Source: Ampullaceana balthica (taxonomy: Eukaryota; Mollusca; Gastropoda; Lymnaeidae). Taken from it: a stretch of DNA of 64,000 nucleotides. The number at the start of each line of letters is the position of its first letter. The stretch's first letter is position 1. The notes under the pieces are model-generated. The model was not told where the DNA came from. It saw only the letters and a list, made by a program, of their open reading frames with translations, and searched no databases. This document shows positions 1 through 11,845 of this stretch, piece by piece. The translations under genes were made by a program, and so were the position numbers. Location: contig CALYLW010000334.1 in the NCBI GenBank assembly GCA_944989445.1, positions 244,501 to 308,500 of the forward strand, read 5' to 3'.

Positions 1-190
1 GGATGTTACTAGTCCAGTGGGCTGTGGATGTTACTAGTCCAGTGGGCTGTGGATGTTACTAGTCCAGTGGGCTGTGGATGTTACTAGTCCAGTGGGCTGT
101 GGATGTTACTAGTCCAGTGGGCTGTGGATGTTACTAGGCCAGTGGGCTGTGGATGTTACTAGGCCAGTGGGCTGTGGATGTTACTAGTCC
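1..190. repeat. Minisatellite, 25-bp unit
   Basis: About 7.6 head-to-tail copies of a 25-bp unit (starts GGATGTTACTAGTCCAGTGG). The copies are almost identical, with one T/G variant in the later ones. The array is cut by the left edge of the window. A diverged half-unit recurs near 350 (TCCAATGGGCTGTGGAT). Confidence 0.97.
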
Positions 191-619
191 AATTTCATTA
201 TTGCGTCTCGCCAAACACCATTGGATCGGGTGGCATTTCCTTGTGTGGTTGGGCAGTCCTATTCATGAATGACAGCCTTTGACACAGCTTTTGCACACGT
301 GGTCAGTGTTTCCCACTTTTCTAGCCTTTCTTCTAGCTCTCCACGAGTCCAATGGGCTGTGGATATTGGCTACTCAGATCTAGGTGTTAACAGGGGTGGT
401 ACCATTAACTGATTAAAGAAGAACTGGGTCTGTATACAACTGTATGGTGACTTTAGTTATTGAGAATAAGTTAAGGACCTAACCGTTTGTCAAAGAGTGC
501 ACATGAGCTAGACTTCACAATAAAATATATGCTTCTGGGTATTTTATGAGTATGCATTTCTGAATTATATTTTAAATTTTTAAACATTTTTAAAAATTAA
601 ATCATCTGGCTATGGGTTT
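191..619. other. Non-coding stretch, no gene seen
   Basis: No reading frame or RNA gene is supported. It lies between the 25-bp array and the RNase H fragment, so part of it may belong to the same retroelement. Confidence 0.5.
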
Positions 620-1015
620 GGGCTAAGCTGCTACTTCTCTCGCCAATAAATCGGTTCTGTCCAGCAGCGTCAGCTCCCCATGACCTGTGATAAACTGCAG
701 GATTACCCTTCCGCCACATGCTTGGACATTTCCTACTTTTTCCGAAATGACACCGACCATCTTTGCTTTCAGAGAGGATTGACTCAGGGCCTCCAGGGAG
801 AGACTAGAGTCGGTGAAGACAACTACAGCCGGTGAGACTTTTCTCTTAGCTAGGCGTCGGTGCACTTCTCTCAGGTCCTTGGGGATTGCTTCAAGCGTAG
901 CGTCATGGCTAGTCGATGCTACACCACACAGGCCAGGCAACTCCATGCTGTCTGGTCCAGTTGGAGATATTTGATGAGCACGGTGTACCCACCTTTTCCG
1001 CCCGCGTAACAACAC
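620..1015 (-). pseudogene. RNase H domain fragment of a non-LTR retrotransposon
   Basis: This 130-codon open stretch reads like the C-terminal RNase H domain carried by some LINEs. A strand ending in FTDSSLSLEAL corresponds to the family's second catalytic Asp. It is followed by GGRVILQFITGHGEL, equivalent to the usual 'LQWIPGHCG' strand, and by DRTDLLAREVAA, equivalent to 'NERADELAKEA' with the last catalytic Asp. The reverse transcriptase that should precede it is absent, so this is a truncated copy. It lies on the same strand as the CAP gene and 0.6 kb downstream of the last visible CAP exon, presumably inside a CAP intron. Confidence 0.7.
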
Positions 1016-1701
1016 AAGTCACATGTCAAGACTTCAACCATGTAGTCTCCATTCGCTTCAATTATCTTCAGAGCTACATGGTACTAGCTGAGTAAATATA
1101 AATAACTCAATACATCATTTCACTTAATCTGCCTTGTACATTTTAATTTAGCCGTTGCTAATTTTATAAAAGAAATATCATATGATCACTGTAGTCTTTA
1201 GAGTGTTATTTTGTACTAGCCTGTATACACAGTTTTTCCCTGGGATTTCATAAGGAAAAAAACCCAGACTTCTCAATTCAAAGCTTCTTTTTTCGTACAG
1301 TAAAAAAAATTTCTGACAGTGGTTAATATTTTTTCCAAAAACTGTGTTCTTGGTCTCAATGATAATGACTTTCAAGCTAATATGCTTCATAATCTTTACT
1401 CCAAATATAAAACTAGCAAAAATAACTTCTCATTTAATTAAAACAAAGGAGATTTGATTTTGGTTAGGAAAAGCGCCGTAGCATTTTCTGAGTGGCCACA
1501 AGGGTGGCTAAAAATAAATTTAAGTGCTAAATGAGGTGTTGAATGCCCGAGTTCTAACATGAACAAAATAATTAAAAATTGCTAAAACTAGACATTCAAT
1601 AAAAATTCAAATTAATTGTACTTGTCAAATATTTCAATAAAAAGGTAACTGAAGTGTTAAAATTTTGATGATTTTTTTAAAATTCTGAAAATGAAAATGA
1701 C

Positions 1702-1893
1702 CTGAGGATTCCAAGACAGCCCAGTTGTGTGGAACTGTTTTATGTAGCCTTGAAGTTCAGTCAGAGTTGTAATCCATGCTCTGGTCCACTCCACATGTTT
1801 CACATCTTTCTCCTTGAAATCTTTTAAAACACGGTTGGTGTAAAATGTTCCCGCATCTGACATTTCTTTGACATAGGGCCCAGGTGCTGGTGT
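1702..1893 (-). CDS. CAP1: CAP coding exon 6 (last one visible)
   Basis: 192 nt, 64 codons, phase 0, from [15 protein letters not shown] to GLSWNPQ. Acceptor CTCAACAG. The donor GTCATT is weak. The next exon would encode the proline-rich linker and is not found between 1 and 1650. Confidence 0.93.
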
Positions 1894-4800
1894 CTGTTGA
1901 GAGGAAATATATTAGGAATATAATATAGTGTCTTAGATACCAGGGTCATTTAAACAGAAAAAAACAACAACAACAAAAAATAAACAACCAAACAGTGAAC
2001 AATACAATTAAACACATAAAGATTTAATTTAGAGAAAATCTGAATACAATTTTTAAACCTTTATGCTCTATTACAATATTCGTCGAGTTATACTTACTAT
2101 GGCAACCCAACCAAGGGCAGCTATAGATTCACCAATGGCAGAAAGATGGTTAAAAAATTCACTTTTACGGTTATTTTCACGGAAGTCCTGTGGGAAAAAG
2201 AAATATCACATAATGAAGGCTTTAGTTTCTGAGCTTTGTTTCGTATAAATATATTAAGGGTTTTTTTTTCAGTGTCTACACATAACTGAACATTACTACA
2301 ATCATCCAGTTATTAAATGGCATTGAACTCATTTTAAACCAGACTCTATGCATCCCTAAGATGTGAAATGCAATGAGATCATTTAGCTTGACATTTATCA
2401 AAATGTAATAGTTATGGTTCAACTCCAATGAAAAATTGTAATTACCTGAACAGCTTGTAATTTCTCAGAAGAAGTCCTTAACAGTTGAATTAAAGAGTTC
2501 TACAAGGGAAAGCAAAAGTCGTGTTAGAATTAGATCAACAAATGTCTTCTTAAAATGTTTCTGCAGATGGCTAATAAAATATAATGTTGTGTCATTGTAA
2601 ATTTCATCAGAACAAGTGAAATGTCATCCAATTTTATATATTACAGATGCTCCTTCTATACAGAAGATTATTGTGTCGTAGTATCCATAGTGTATGTCTA
2701 GTCATGCATTTTTAAAAAGTTTTGAATGTTGATAGCGAGTTGGTTTTCCTGGTTTGTTCTGGCAACCATTTCCACACATGGGAAAAGGGAGATTTGTATG
2801 CGTTCTTGCGTATGGAAAAAGAAAAGTGTTTTTATTCTTTTGTATTTTGAGTGGTGCATTAGATTTTTGTTGTACTGTATTGTCAAGTTAGAATTTAATG
2901 CTTTATGTATTTCTACTACCTTTGCTCTTTTTTTATCATCTAGTGTTTCTAGGTTGAGTGATTTAAATAATGGAGTAAAAATCAACATACCTGGTCTGGC
3001 TGTCTGCTCTTTGAGGCAACAACAAGAAAGTTTCTCTGGGCATCAAATGCTGATTTTACTAGTTGAGCCTGAAATGAAATTAAAAAAAACCCAACATTTT
3101 AGCAATTTTCATTTTGAGTTAATTTTTAAATCAATCAAGTTTAGTGCATTATTTTTTAAGGGATATATATCATCTAAAAACTGAAAGGCAATGGGTAATT
3201 GTCTCTTAAGTTATACTATTTCTTGCAGATATAATTTAAAGATCATGGAAAGCTTAAATTTGTTCTTTGGCTTTTACTCTCCCTTTGCATGTACAGTGGA
3301 AACACTATTGTTCACAATCCGTGCCAGGAGGCAGTTCGAATGGCGATTCGTACCAATGGCGCATCATTTTTCAGCATAAGATATAATGGCAATTGGATTA
3401 ATCCATTCAAGACCCTTAGACGATTTCTTATTTAAACTTTGTCTTGCTTTAGGTCATCATGCAACCACTTTGCTTTTTCACAAATTATTGTTTCAGAAAT
3501 GCTGTCCCTAGCATGTTGTTTTACGTTAATCCAAACAAAAAAAAGTTTTTTTTCCACTTGTTCAATTATAGGTGACTTGTTCAAAGCAAGAACAGTCACT
3601 CCTTTTCCACCCATTAGCCTTTTATTGAGTTGCCAGGTGAGAGACACGAGTTAGACTTTCAAACCTTGTAAGGAGTTCTTTCAATTAAAATGTTGCTCTC
3701 TCTTCTTTCTTTTTATGCTTGGTTGAATAACCACTAATGTTTTTTTATGACCCACAGCTGCACTATTTTTAATAAAAAAATAAAATAAAAAGCAAAGTTT
3801 CAAGAAGCTTGCGAGGATGATGTGTAGTGTACGGAAGTTAGCACGAAACTGAGCAGAAGCGCGTACAAATGACGAGTTGAATTTTACTTGTACAGGTTGG
3901 ACGAATAACGAGTTGTAGGAATAGAGAGGCGGAAAAATGGCAGGGTTCCCCTGTATTAAAAACATGAGGGGTAAATGGATATCTTTTTGGGACCAACTTC
4001 ATCTAAACTTAATTAAACAATACAAATTCATTTAATGGATTTTATAATACAGTTTACTATTTCAATCTTTAGTATTAATCATCCACATACAGTCGAAACC
4101 GCTTAAGTCGACGGCGTTGGGGTATGAAAAATGGCGTCGACATAACCGATGATCGAGTTAAAACAAAAACCAATATGGCGGCAAAATATTAACATGTGCT
4201 TGAAATTTCTTTATGTACGTGATTAATTAGTTAGCGTTAATTAGTGGTGGGACGATTAATCGGTATCGTATCGGTACCCTAATATTTCTTCACTCTTTCC
4301 TAAGGTTGTAATGACCGTTCGTTTTTAAGGACCGTTTAAAATTTAAATATAACCATGGTTCCCACTCAGGAAAACGGGAAAAAGTCGGGAATTCTTAAAA
4401 AAAAATTCTCGGCCTTGAAAGTCGGGAAAAGTTATGACTAATCGGGAATTTATATATATATATATATGCCGAAGTAAAGGACTTTGATTACGTCTCTGTC
4501 ATGTCTCGATTCCATTTCCATTTAATTAAAAATAAGTTACCAGTTTATAATTGTCTGCGCATGCGCTAAAAGGTCAAAGTTTACGCCTCGCCTCGTCCCA
4601 TGCGCGTGTCACGCGCTAGCGTTTGGATTGCCGTCGGATCAGCAAATAAAAATAAAGATATCAATATGGTAATTTTAAGTTTAATGCTTTTGACGTGCAG
4701 GATATCAGTTACTATCAGAACGCTCTCGAATTTCCTCAGTCTTGTAATAATATAAATAAAACTATTGCGGCCTTGACCGTTGATCACAGCACGCTGTGGG

Positions 4801-7089
4801 CTGTGTGTTTGACCTCGGCCGGCAACTAAGGGTAAGCAAATTTTTTTAAAAATCATTCCTTATCAGAATTCGACCTACAAAAGTGATGACGTGTATATTA
4901 ATAATATTATATACATGTACTGAAATATTAAGAAAATGATTTTATTTCATCGTCACGCACGTGTTAGTGTCACAGTCACGTATCTTACTGGTAACAAAGC
5001 AACAAAAAACTTTTAAAAGAATAATACTTTTTTATTTAATTATATAAAAACCACGGTCGATTCTCGATACAAACCTTTAATTTCATTTCTAAAGATATTC
5101 GTTTATCTTAAAAATTAAAATGATCAATGCATCAGAAAATGAATTCAGTTTAATAATAATATAACATGCACTGCGAAATAATGACGGATTAAAGATCGCT
5201 AATGCCGATTTACGGGCACCTCGGGTGTTTACATCTAATTCACATGGATCGAAAGTGAAAGAAGATAATAACATCCGGAAATTATTATTGAAATCTCGTA
5301 CACAATAGCCGGAAGTCTCGAAGACGCGAGATGTCAACACTGTTTTGAACTAAAAATGCCAGTGCATTGCTAGGCCAATCCTCAAGCTAACCAAGTTAAG
5401 TTGCAAATTTGTTCCCCTTTTGTGCTCGAGGTACTAGGTTTCGGCGGCTTAGAAAAATCGAATTAGCCGATGAAAAAATGCTAAGACAAAGAGAGAATTT
5501 GGCGGTTCCAATAAAATACGTCGAGTTAGTGGGGTGGTCGAGCTAACCGAGCTCGAGGTAAGTGGGTTCGACTGTAGTTGCATTATTTGAGCAAAAAGCT
5601 TTTACAGCTTGATAAGTTTTTACTGTTGGGGAACAATATCTATTCTTTACAAGAAATAACAATTTGTATGACTGCAGAGAGACGAAGACTACATACCTGA
5701 GTTTTCACATCTCCACCCAGATCATTGGACAGTGAGATGTACTTTGATAGAGGCCCGGCAATTAGGTCATCATAAGCAAGAACGTAAGGAGATACAGCAT
5801 CTGTGGGAATTAAAATGTTGAGATATTTTAATTGAACATTAAATTAAATTGGTTTAAAATTTAAGGAAAAAAAATATCTCAAATTGCCACTTGAGCTGTT
5901 TTTGTGTTCTATGTTACACATTTCTGTTTTTAGATCTTTAAACGTGCATTTATTAAAGCAACACGTTTATTTAAAATAGTCTTTTGTCTGATTTGACATA
6001 AGAAAAGTAAGCACATATTATTAACTCGCGGATAAATATATTGATTAGTATCGTATTAAAAACTATAATACAAAAATAAAATCAAAACCAAGTGAAACAA
6101 AGTTGAGGTGAATTTACAAAATTGGACTTTATCTTTTCTTTTAGTTTGGCATGACTTTGCAATAAAAAATGCATTAAATTTAAAGTTAACAGATAATAAT
6201 AGTACAGGACACTTTACATACTCATTTAACTTAATCCCCACCTGCAGAGTGACTTTGCTATAAAAATATGCATTAAATTCAAAGTTAATGAATAAATAGT
6301 TCAGGACAAACACTTACCTGAATCCCCACCAGCAGAGTGGCCACCACCTGCAACAGCTGACCTGCTAGCCAGCGACTCCAATCTTGTTGCCACAGCCTCC
6401 AATCTGGACACCGCTGCTTGAAGTTCTATTCCAGCCATATCACTAGAACTTGCTAGTGACGTTAACACCTGAGAGGTTAAAACTTTAAGTTGATTGGCTA
6501 ATCCAGGCACACCAGATTTAGCGTCCCAATTGGATTTGGATTCAGCTTCGCTAATGGCTTTTTCTATTTTATCTAGATCTGTCTTAATCAGTTTCAACGA
6601 CTCCGCGTTTGGCATTTGAGTTTCTACAGTATTGGGATTATTTGATTTTTGAGATACCGAAATCACACTGACAGATTTTGATTGAGATTCAACTTTATTT
6701 ATATGGCTATTTAAAGAACCAGCTGACTTATCTGTCTCTGTTGAAACTTTGCATTCAACTTGCGTGTTGTTAATCGGTTCAGCTAATTTAGGTTCTTCAG
6801 TTTTTAATTCTGTGTTGGCACTATGTTGTTTCTTTGACTGTTCTAAACCACTTCCTTCATTGGTAATCTTTGACTGCACTCTTGGCTGCTCAACAACTGG
6901 AGACTTTTCCTTTTTGGTTTCGGAAACGGTGCCTTTATCTAAACTGGCTTCAGTGCTGATGTTCTGTTTGGATGTCGAAACAGCACCTTTTCCTGTTTGG
7001 ATTCTGGCTTCTGCGGAATTATTGATATCTTTTTGGTTCTCCCTCTCCACAGTGTAGTTATCCGATTCTTGTGGGCAGCAACAAAACAT
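1702..7089 (-). CDS. CAP1: Adenylyl-cyclase-associated protein (CAP), 5' half, six exons, long N-terminal extension
   Basis: CAP is a cytoplasmic actin regulator: it binds cofilin-actin through its N-terminal half and recharges actin monomers through its C-terminal half. Coding exons, in transcript order, are 7089-6318, 5800-5697, 3068-2991, 2499-2446, 2187-2098 and 1893-1702. All borders are AG/GT and the joined frame is open for about 430 codons. Residues from about 218 form the usual N-terminal coiled segment ([16 protein letters not shown]). The folded helical domain follows, recognisable by [57 protein letters not shown] and [17 protein letters not shown], all close to animal CAP1/CAP2. 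The proline-rich linker, WH2 and C-terminal CARP domain are missing because the gene runs off the left edge. The last visible donor (GTCATT) is a weak match to consensus; reading through it gives a stop at 1657, so a short isoform is possible. Confidence 0.93.
2098..2187 (-). CDS. CAP1: CAP coding exon 5
   Basis: 90 nt, phase 0, encoding [20 protein letters not shown] and then [10 protein letters not shown]. It is the most conserved block of the CAP N-terminal domain. Acceptor TTCCCACAG, donor ATA|GTAAG. Confidence 0.94.
2446..2499 (-). CDS. CAP1: CAP coding exon 4
   Basis: 54 nt, phase 0, encoding [18 protein letters not shown]. It matches the 'LLAPISEQIKEV' helix of the family. Acceptor CCTTGTAG, donor CAG|GTAAT. 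Confidence 0.88.
2636..2975 (-). mobile_element. Short retroelement copy ending in the AGAAGGAGC tail, in a CAP intron
   Basis: Read on the minus strand, this copy ends in a tail of the form CTGTATAGAAGGAGCATCTG followed by an AT-rich end. The whole stretch is recognisably similar to 25236-25560, sharing for example GTTGGTTTTCCTG on the plus strand and the spacing around it. The same tail terminates the tRNA-headed SINE at 14675 and a fragment at 34449. It occupies the intron between CAP exons 3 and 4. Confidence 0.7.
2991..3068 (-). CDS. CAP1: CAP coding exon 3
   Basis: 78 nt, phase 0 at both ends, encoding 26 residues that include [17 protein letters not shown], the helix corresponding to 'LLVTASQCQQP' in vertebrate CAP1. 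Acceptor CATTTCAG, donor GTATG. Confidence 0.92.
3294..3953. mobile_element. Non-autonomous pogo/Tigger-like element, TA target duplication
   Basis: Imperfect terminal inverted repeats CAGTGGAAACACTATT (left) and CAGGGGAACCCTGCC (right, reverse complement), each flanked by TA. This is the pattern of Tc1/mariner-superfamily pogo-like elements (CAGTSGAACC ends). There is no transposase frame. It lies in the CAP intron between exons 2 and 3. Confidence 0.65.
4090..5574. mobile_element. Pogo-like element, 1.5 kb, with CAGTCGAA ends and TA duplication
   Basis: Left end CAGTCGAAACCGCTTAAGTC; the right end reads, on the other strand, CAGTCGAACCCACTTACCTC. Both are flanked by TA. The subterminal regions are also mutually inverted (GTCGACATAACCGATGATCG versus the CGAATTAGCCGATG region). 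The interior contains a secondary insertion-like patch at 4236-4300 and an AT tract at 4450. I see no transposase, so it is a large non-autonomous or decayed copy. It lies in the same CAP intron as the 3294 element. Confidence 0.7.
5697..5800 (-). CDS. CAP1: CAP coding exon 2
   Basis: 104 nt encoding [18 protein letters not shown] and then [10 protein letters not shown]. The acceptor is TTCCCACAG and the donor CAG|GTATG. It completes the split Asp codon from exon 1 and ends in phase 0. Confidence 0.93.
6318..7089 (-). CDS. CAP1: CAP coding exon 1 with 217-residue Cys-tailed extension
   Basis: The exon opens at the first in-frame ATG, at 7089; the frame is also open to 7131 but has no earlier ATG, and a TGA lies just beyond. 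It begins Met-Phe-Cys-Cys-Cys-Pro-Gln-Glu and continues for about 170 residues rich in Ser, Lys, Glu, Thr and Asn. A helical stretch ([20 protein letters not shown]) comes next, and then the Met at 6438 where CAP proteins normally start. The donor CAG|GTAAG at 6317 leaves phase 1. The N-terminal Cys cluster resembles palmitoylation sites of GAP-43-type proteins (inference). Confidence 0.85.
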
Positions 7090-7139
7090 TATTGATAATC
7101 CTGTTGTTGCATGACTTTTGTTTTGGCTCACAACAAATC

Positions 7140-10005
7140 ACTTTGCAGATGATAGCTGTGGAGTTTTTAAAAGTAACCTAATATTTTTGTAGATAAAAAT
7201 AACATCTTGATTCAATCAAGCCAATGTTGGGATTTTGTACAGATCAGCTGCAGCCGTCACTCAAATACAGCATTTAATTGAGTTTCTATTCAAATGTTAA
7301 CTAATCATTTAATTTGTTTCAGATTTTTTAAAAATATACCTTATATTCAAACAAAACTGAATTTTTAAATAAAAATCTGGGATGCGTTTCATATAAACAG
7401 TTATGAAAAATTCCTTTGTAATGGGTCAATTATGTGTTACGATTGGTAAAAATCTTCTTACTTTTCTTTTGGTAAAACAAATTAACAAATTAATAAATAG
7501 ATTATTTGCCCTGGAAAAAAACAACAGCAGAAAAATGTTGTTTTTTTTGTGTGAAAATGTAGTTAAAAAACTTTAATTTTTGCAAACTTTCTCTGCCTAT
7601 TTAAATCTATTAATTTTTAATCAGTGGCATGAATCAGCTCAGTGTCTCAGGAGGTAGAATAATTTAGAAAGCAGTGTTTGTCAAATAGCAGCATATCTCA
7701 ATGTTAAATTATGTCACCATGTTCATGTTGTGATGGACCAATAATCATTTTTGTAGTACATAAACACTTCAGAAACAACTTTAAAAACAAGCTAGTAAGA
7801 CTATAATTAAAAACCAAACAGATTGTGATTAAAATTAACTGGATAAAGGCTTTTCTTTATTTCAAAAAAATATATATATTTTTTTAAAAGAGATTTTTTA
7901 AAGATCTTTACAAAAGAAACCTATTTTTTAAAAATGAAATGTTGTTAAAATAACACAGTGAGTAATACAGATGTGTCAAAAATAATGATAAAACTGAAAC
8001 AGCACAGAAAACGTTAAGAAACACTGTAGTATTCTGGAAATGATCCATGCAAATATGTTAATTACAATATTCATTTTGATGATACAACAGGGAAACAGCT
8101 GCATTCCGAAATTACTGATAAAAAAAATACCAACTAAATTTAGGTTACAAACCCATTTTGCACGTATTCATATCATTTAAAAATTAAAATTTGGCCTACA
8201 TAAAAAATGGCAGTTCCACTACATTGAAATAATCCTAAGTCTACTCAGTGTTATTTCAATACAAAGTTTTAATAAAATATAAAGGAAGACTTTTTAGTTT
8301 TTATCAAATAATAAGTAAATTAAAATAACTAATCTACTTCTAACAAGTGTGCTCTCTTGAGAGATTATATACAAACAGCACTACAAGGACACCATCATTT
8401 TTAAAGGGTCAAAGCCATTAGCAAAGCAGTACCAAATCCTATGAGACAAAAATAGCGTGCTAAAAAGATTAAAATAATTATGACAAAGTGCAATAGTTTG
8501 TTTTTTTACTTCTATTAGTGAAAATAAACATTCCTGGAGAATTGGATTTATACATTAAAAAATAAATAGAAATATTTTGCATTGATCAAAAAAGAAATGA
8601 AGAAGTTAACACATGTCATTTATAGGTTTAAATAATTTTGCAACAAATTCAGATATTTAATTAAAATACACAAATACAGTTAACATTTTTATAGAGCTAA
8701 TTGTTTTTGGTTATCTTAATTTTGATTGCTATGATTGTATATATTAAATAATAACAATTTATCTTTTAAATGTTCAGTTCAAATGTAGGCAATGTCCCTT
8801 TTTTACCCATTGAATAAAAACCAGAACATGCAGTACTTCTAGCTTACAAGGTGTTTTCAGCAAAGGGAATTCCAAAAATAATTTAGTAATAGTGGTTACT
8901 GTGTTGACATGTAACAGGGGAAAAGTTATGAAATGGGACAATACAGCAGTTTTTATATAACAATATATGAAAAGAACAACTACAAGAGAAAAAAATGTTT
9001 GCTGTTAGCATCATAAATAAGAAAGGAACTCTTCTGTTTCTTTTATTTATATTCTTTATATTATTCATGCTTTAAACTGAATAAGTTATATTTTAGTTAT
9101 CAAAATTAAAATGTAGGAAAAAATGCATATTTTAACATTAAGAAAAGAATGCAACAAAGAATTAGGATTACAAAATTCAAACGATATTGTTAATTTATAA
9201 ATAATGTGAGTCAGAGAAGTTTGTTTCAATTTATTGAGATGCATATTTTGAATATAGGCATTTTTTATTCTTGGACTAAGTAAGCCAATAGAAAAATGGT
9301 GGCTGAGGATGTAAACACAATACACAAAGTGATGAAACAAAACCCTTCTTGATAATTTGTTGATGTAATTAGGTGAATGCCAGAATTTAGCTTTGCATTT
9401 ACTTAGTCTAATCAAAGAGTAACCGAAAATTAATGCCCTCTGGGTAAACATTAATTAGCTTTTTAACCAACCTGAAAATACGTTCACATGATTGTGAATT
9501 AATTTATCAATATAAAACTATATATTGTAGCATTTTGGGACCTTCAAAACAATAAACATTTCTATAAAATGACAGCATTGTAAACACTTGATGGAAGTCA
9601 TCATTACCATTGCAAAAGGAAGCAGAAATAGGAGAAGAAACCTGATTAGCTAGTAAAATGAATGGCCAGTTAATCACTAAGCTTTTATTTTGTTATTTTG
9701 TTTTTCTCATCTGTTATACCTGGCCGAAAATCATCCTTGTCAACTCAAAAGGGCTAAGATTCTACAATTGATTTTTATGAAATTTTCATATAAATTTCGA
9801 TAATAAATTTGCTTAGTTATTAATAAATCATGCAGAATATTAATATAATACTCTTTTATATTAGAATATTCTATACTGCAGGCATGACTGTGCGCTGGAT
9901 AACTGAAATTAAATAGTACTGGGCAAATTATCTTTTATAACAATACCTGCAAACCAGAAGGAAAGCTCTGAGAAAAACGATGAAAACATTCTGTGTTGAC
10001 CATGG
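7140..10005. other. AT-rich sequence upstream of CAP, no gene seen
   Basis: Very AT-rich, with only short chance frames. Any 5' untranslated exon and promoter of CAP should lie here or beyond, but no site can be fixed by eye. Confidence 0.5.
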
Positions 10006-10009
10006 GTGA

Positions 10010-11135
10010 ATGGTTAGCAATGTACAAGAAATAAAGACACTCAACTTTTTTTTTAAACTAAAAAAAGTTATTAAAGAAGGCAACATTGGCAAAAAAAAAG
10101 ATAGTCACTTCAGACCTAGTGCGCACATAACTAATTCTAAAAAACTAAGCAGCAAAAAGAACATTAGTCAAACTGAGTTTGAATTTCAAGATATCATCAA
10201 TGTTTTGTTTTGGAATAGCTGCATCCAATCAATCAAGAGATTGCTTTCAAATGTTCATTGGTCCATCTTGTCATAGTGCTGGCTTCACATACTTCATTCT
10301 TGAAAATGTTTGATGCCATATTCATGACAATTTTTTAGTTTTGTGGACATGCAACATCAAGTATGCAGCAGTAAAATTAAACAATTTTTACTTTTCTGTG
10401 CTTCTTTTTCAACAAGTAATTTGCTTGAAAATTAATGATTGCCAACAGAAGTGCAATGGGCACTGCATCAGAATTACAATTAAACGGATTCTTGAACAGA
10501 AAAATGTCACTCTCAAATTTATGAGGATCTAAAAATCCCTCCAAAAACAAATTATTCAAATCATAAATTCTTGAAAAAGAACAAAAAAACCAAGGTTGAC
10601 ATTCTGAAGAATGTAGCATTAACTCTTTGAAACTGAAAATGAGAAAAGCTTTTCCATTCCAGTTTACAAGAATGACAACATTTTCTAAATAAAATTCTCT
10701 CATGATTCTGTAGAGATCACAGACGAGGTTATCCATTCCCTAAAGTTTCAAGTTTAGTTCATTTAATTTGGATGTTATGTTAAAGAAAATGACAACTTTA
10801 ATAGCCAGGTAAGATCACTGACAAATGACAGCTGTGGATCACAAATATCTCATTCAGAGAGGTAAACATATATTTTATTTCGGAGTTTGTAAAGACAAAA
10901 AAAGACTTTACTGCAGCTCCACCACCTCATTAATGGAGGATAAGTAAGTCAAAGAAATTAGAATCAATTTCTGCAAGAAAATCCTGGAACTTATGGTGTT
11001 TGAGCATATGTCCCTGAATGAAGTTCACAACAGAAATGACTTGTTTCTGTACTCAAGAAATATCTCAGTTTTTCACAAAGAGCCTTTGCTAATGTATTTT
11101 GCAATGCATGAACAGAGCACTTGGAGCTATGATGA
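10010..11135 (-). pseudogene. hAT transposase relic (GTF2IRD2/ZBED type)
   Basis: On the minus strand, short open blocks in changing frames follow the order of the hAT-like transposases related to GTF2IRD2, ZBED5 and ZMYM proteins. At 11040-10933 the block includes SVVNFIQGHMLKHHKFQDFL and DSNFFDLLILH. At 10736-10377 the frame begins with MDNLVCDLYRIMREF, matching the family's 'LNLKLQGKDxLVxDLYxxV' region when extended upstream. Later in the same frame comes DAVPIALLLAIINFQANYLL, matching the 'LxLEIIxLQxNDxLK' block. Near 10300-10210, VMNMASNIFKNEV and MTRWTNEHLKAIS match the C-terminal dimerisation part. Stops and frameshifts separate the blocks, so it is dead. No BED finger was found. Confidence 0.72.
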
Positions 11136-11845
11136 GCAAAGATTACAATAAACTAGAATATCTAGATACAATAAAACAGTAAATTTAAGGAACACAGCAG
11201 CCCAGAGGTATCCGCATATGTGAGGCTATGGTATTCTACACATAATTTAAATTAAAATTGGATCATGACATTGTGTGTTCTATATGTTTAATCAAACTAA
11301 TTCAAGTACTGTTGGCAGTAGGCAGGCCTAATGAAATGGTTTGGTGACCCAGCTGCAGACTATAATATAGTGCCCTATAATTCCTTGTTTTAAGTTTAAT
11401 TTCAATTAAAACCCAGACATTTTACTTTATGAGTTGTAGGCCAATATTTTGTATACAGACTAATAGAGATTTGGACGGGAAAACTAGGCTAATCTGAATT
11501 TGTAAAAACTGTAGTGTAATATAGGCATAGGTGTGTGCCCTTCGTAAGCCTTCTAACCTTACTTACTACAGTCTACACTTAACTTAACAAATGTAATTAA
11601 TAACTATTTATTAACCAATACTCCTAGGCAGTAGTAAATAGTCTTAGTACAAAGACCAATATAAAAAATGATCTAATTCAAATATTAGGCTATATAAATG
11701 TTATATTAATTATTATTTATATTACATTATTATTATATATAATAATAAAATTATAACTTCATAATTCATTCCACAACCACATACTACTGGGTGTGGGTCG
11801 TGGGTGTTTATACTAAAACTACTACTACTACTACATGTAAAAAAT

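Noticed and set aside
2726..3184. 152-codon plus-strand frame overlapping CAP exon 3
   Set aside because: It lies on the retroelement copy and antisense to a well-supported CAP exon; AT-driven hydrophobic composition.
3432..3654. 71-codon frames on both strands
   Set aside because: They fall inside the non-autonomous pogo-like element and resemble nothing.
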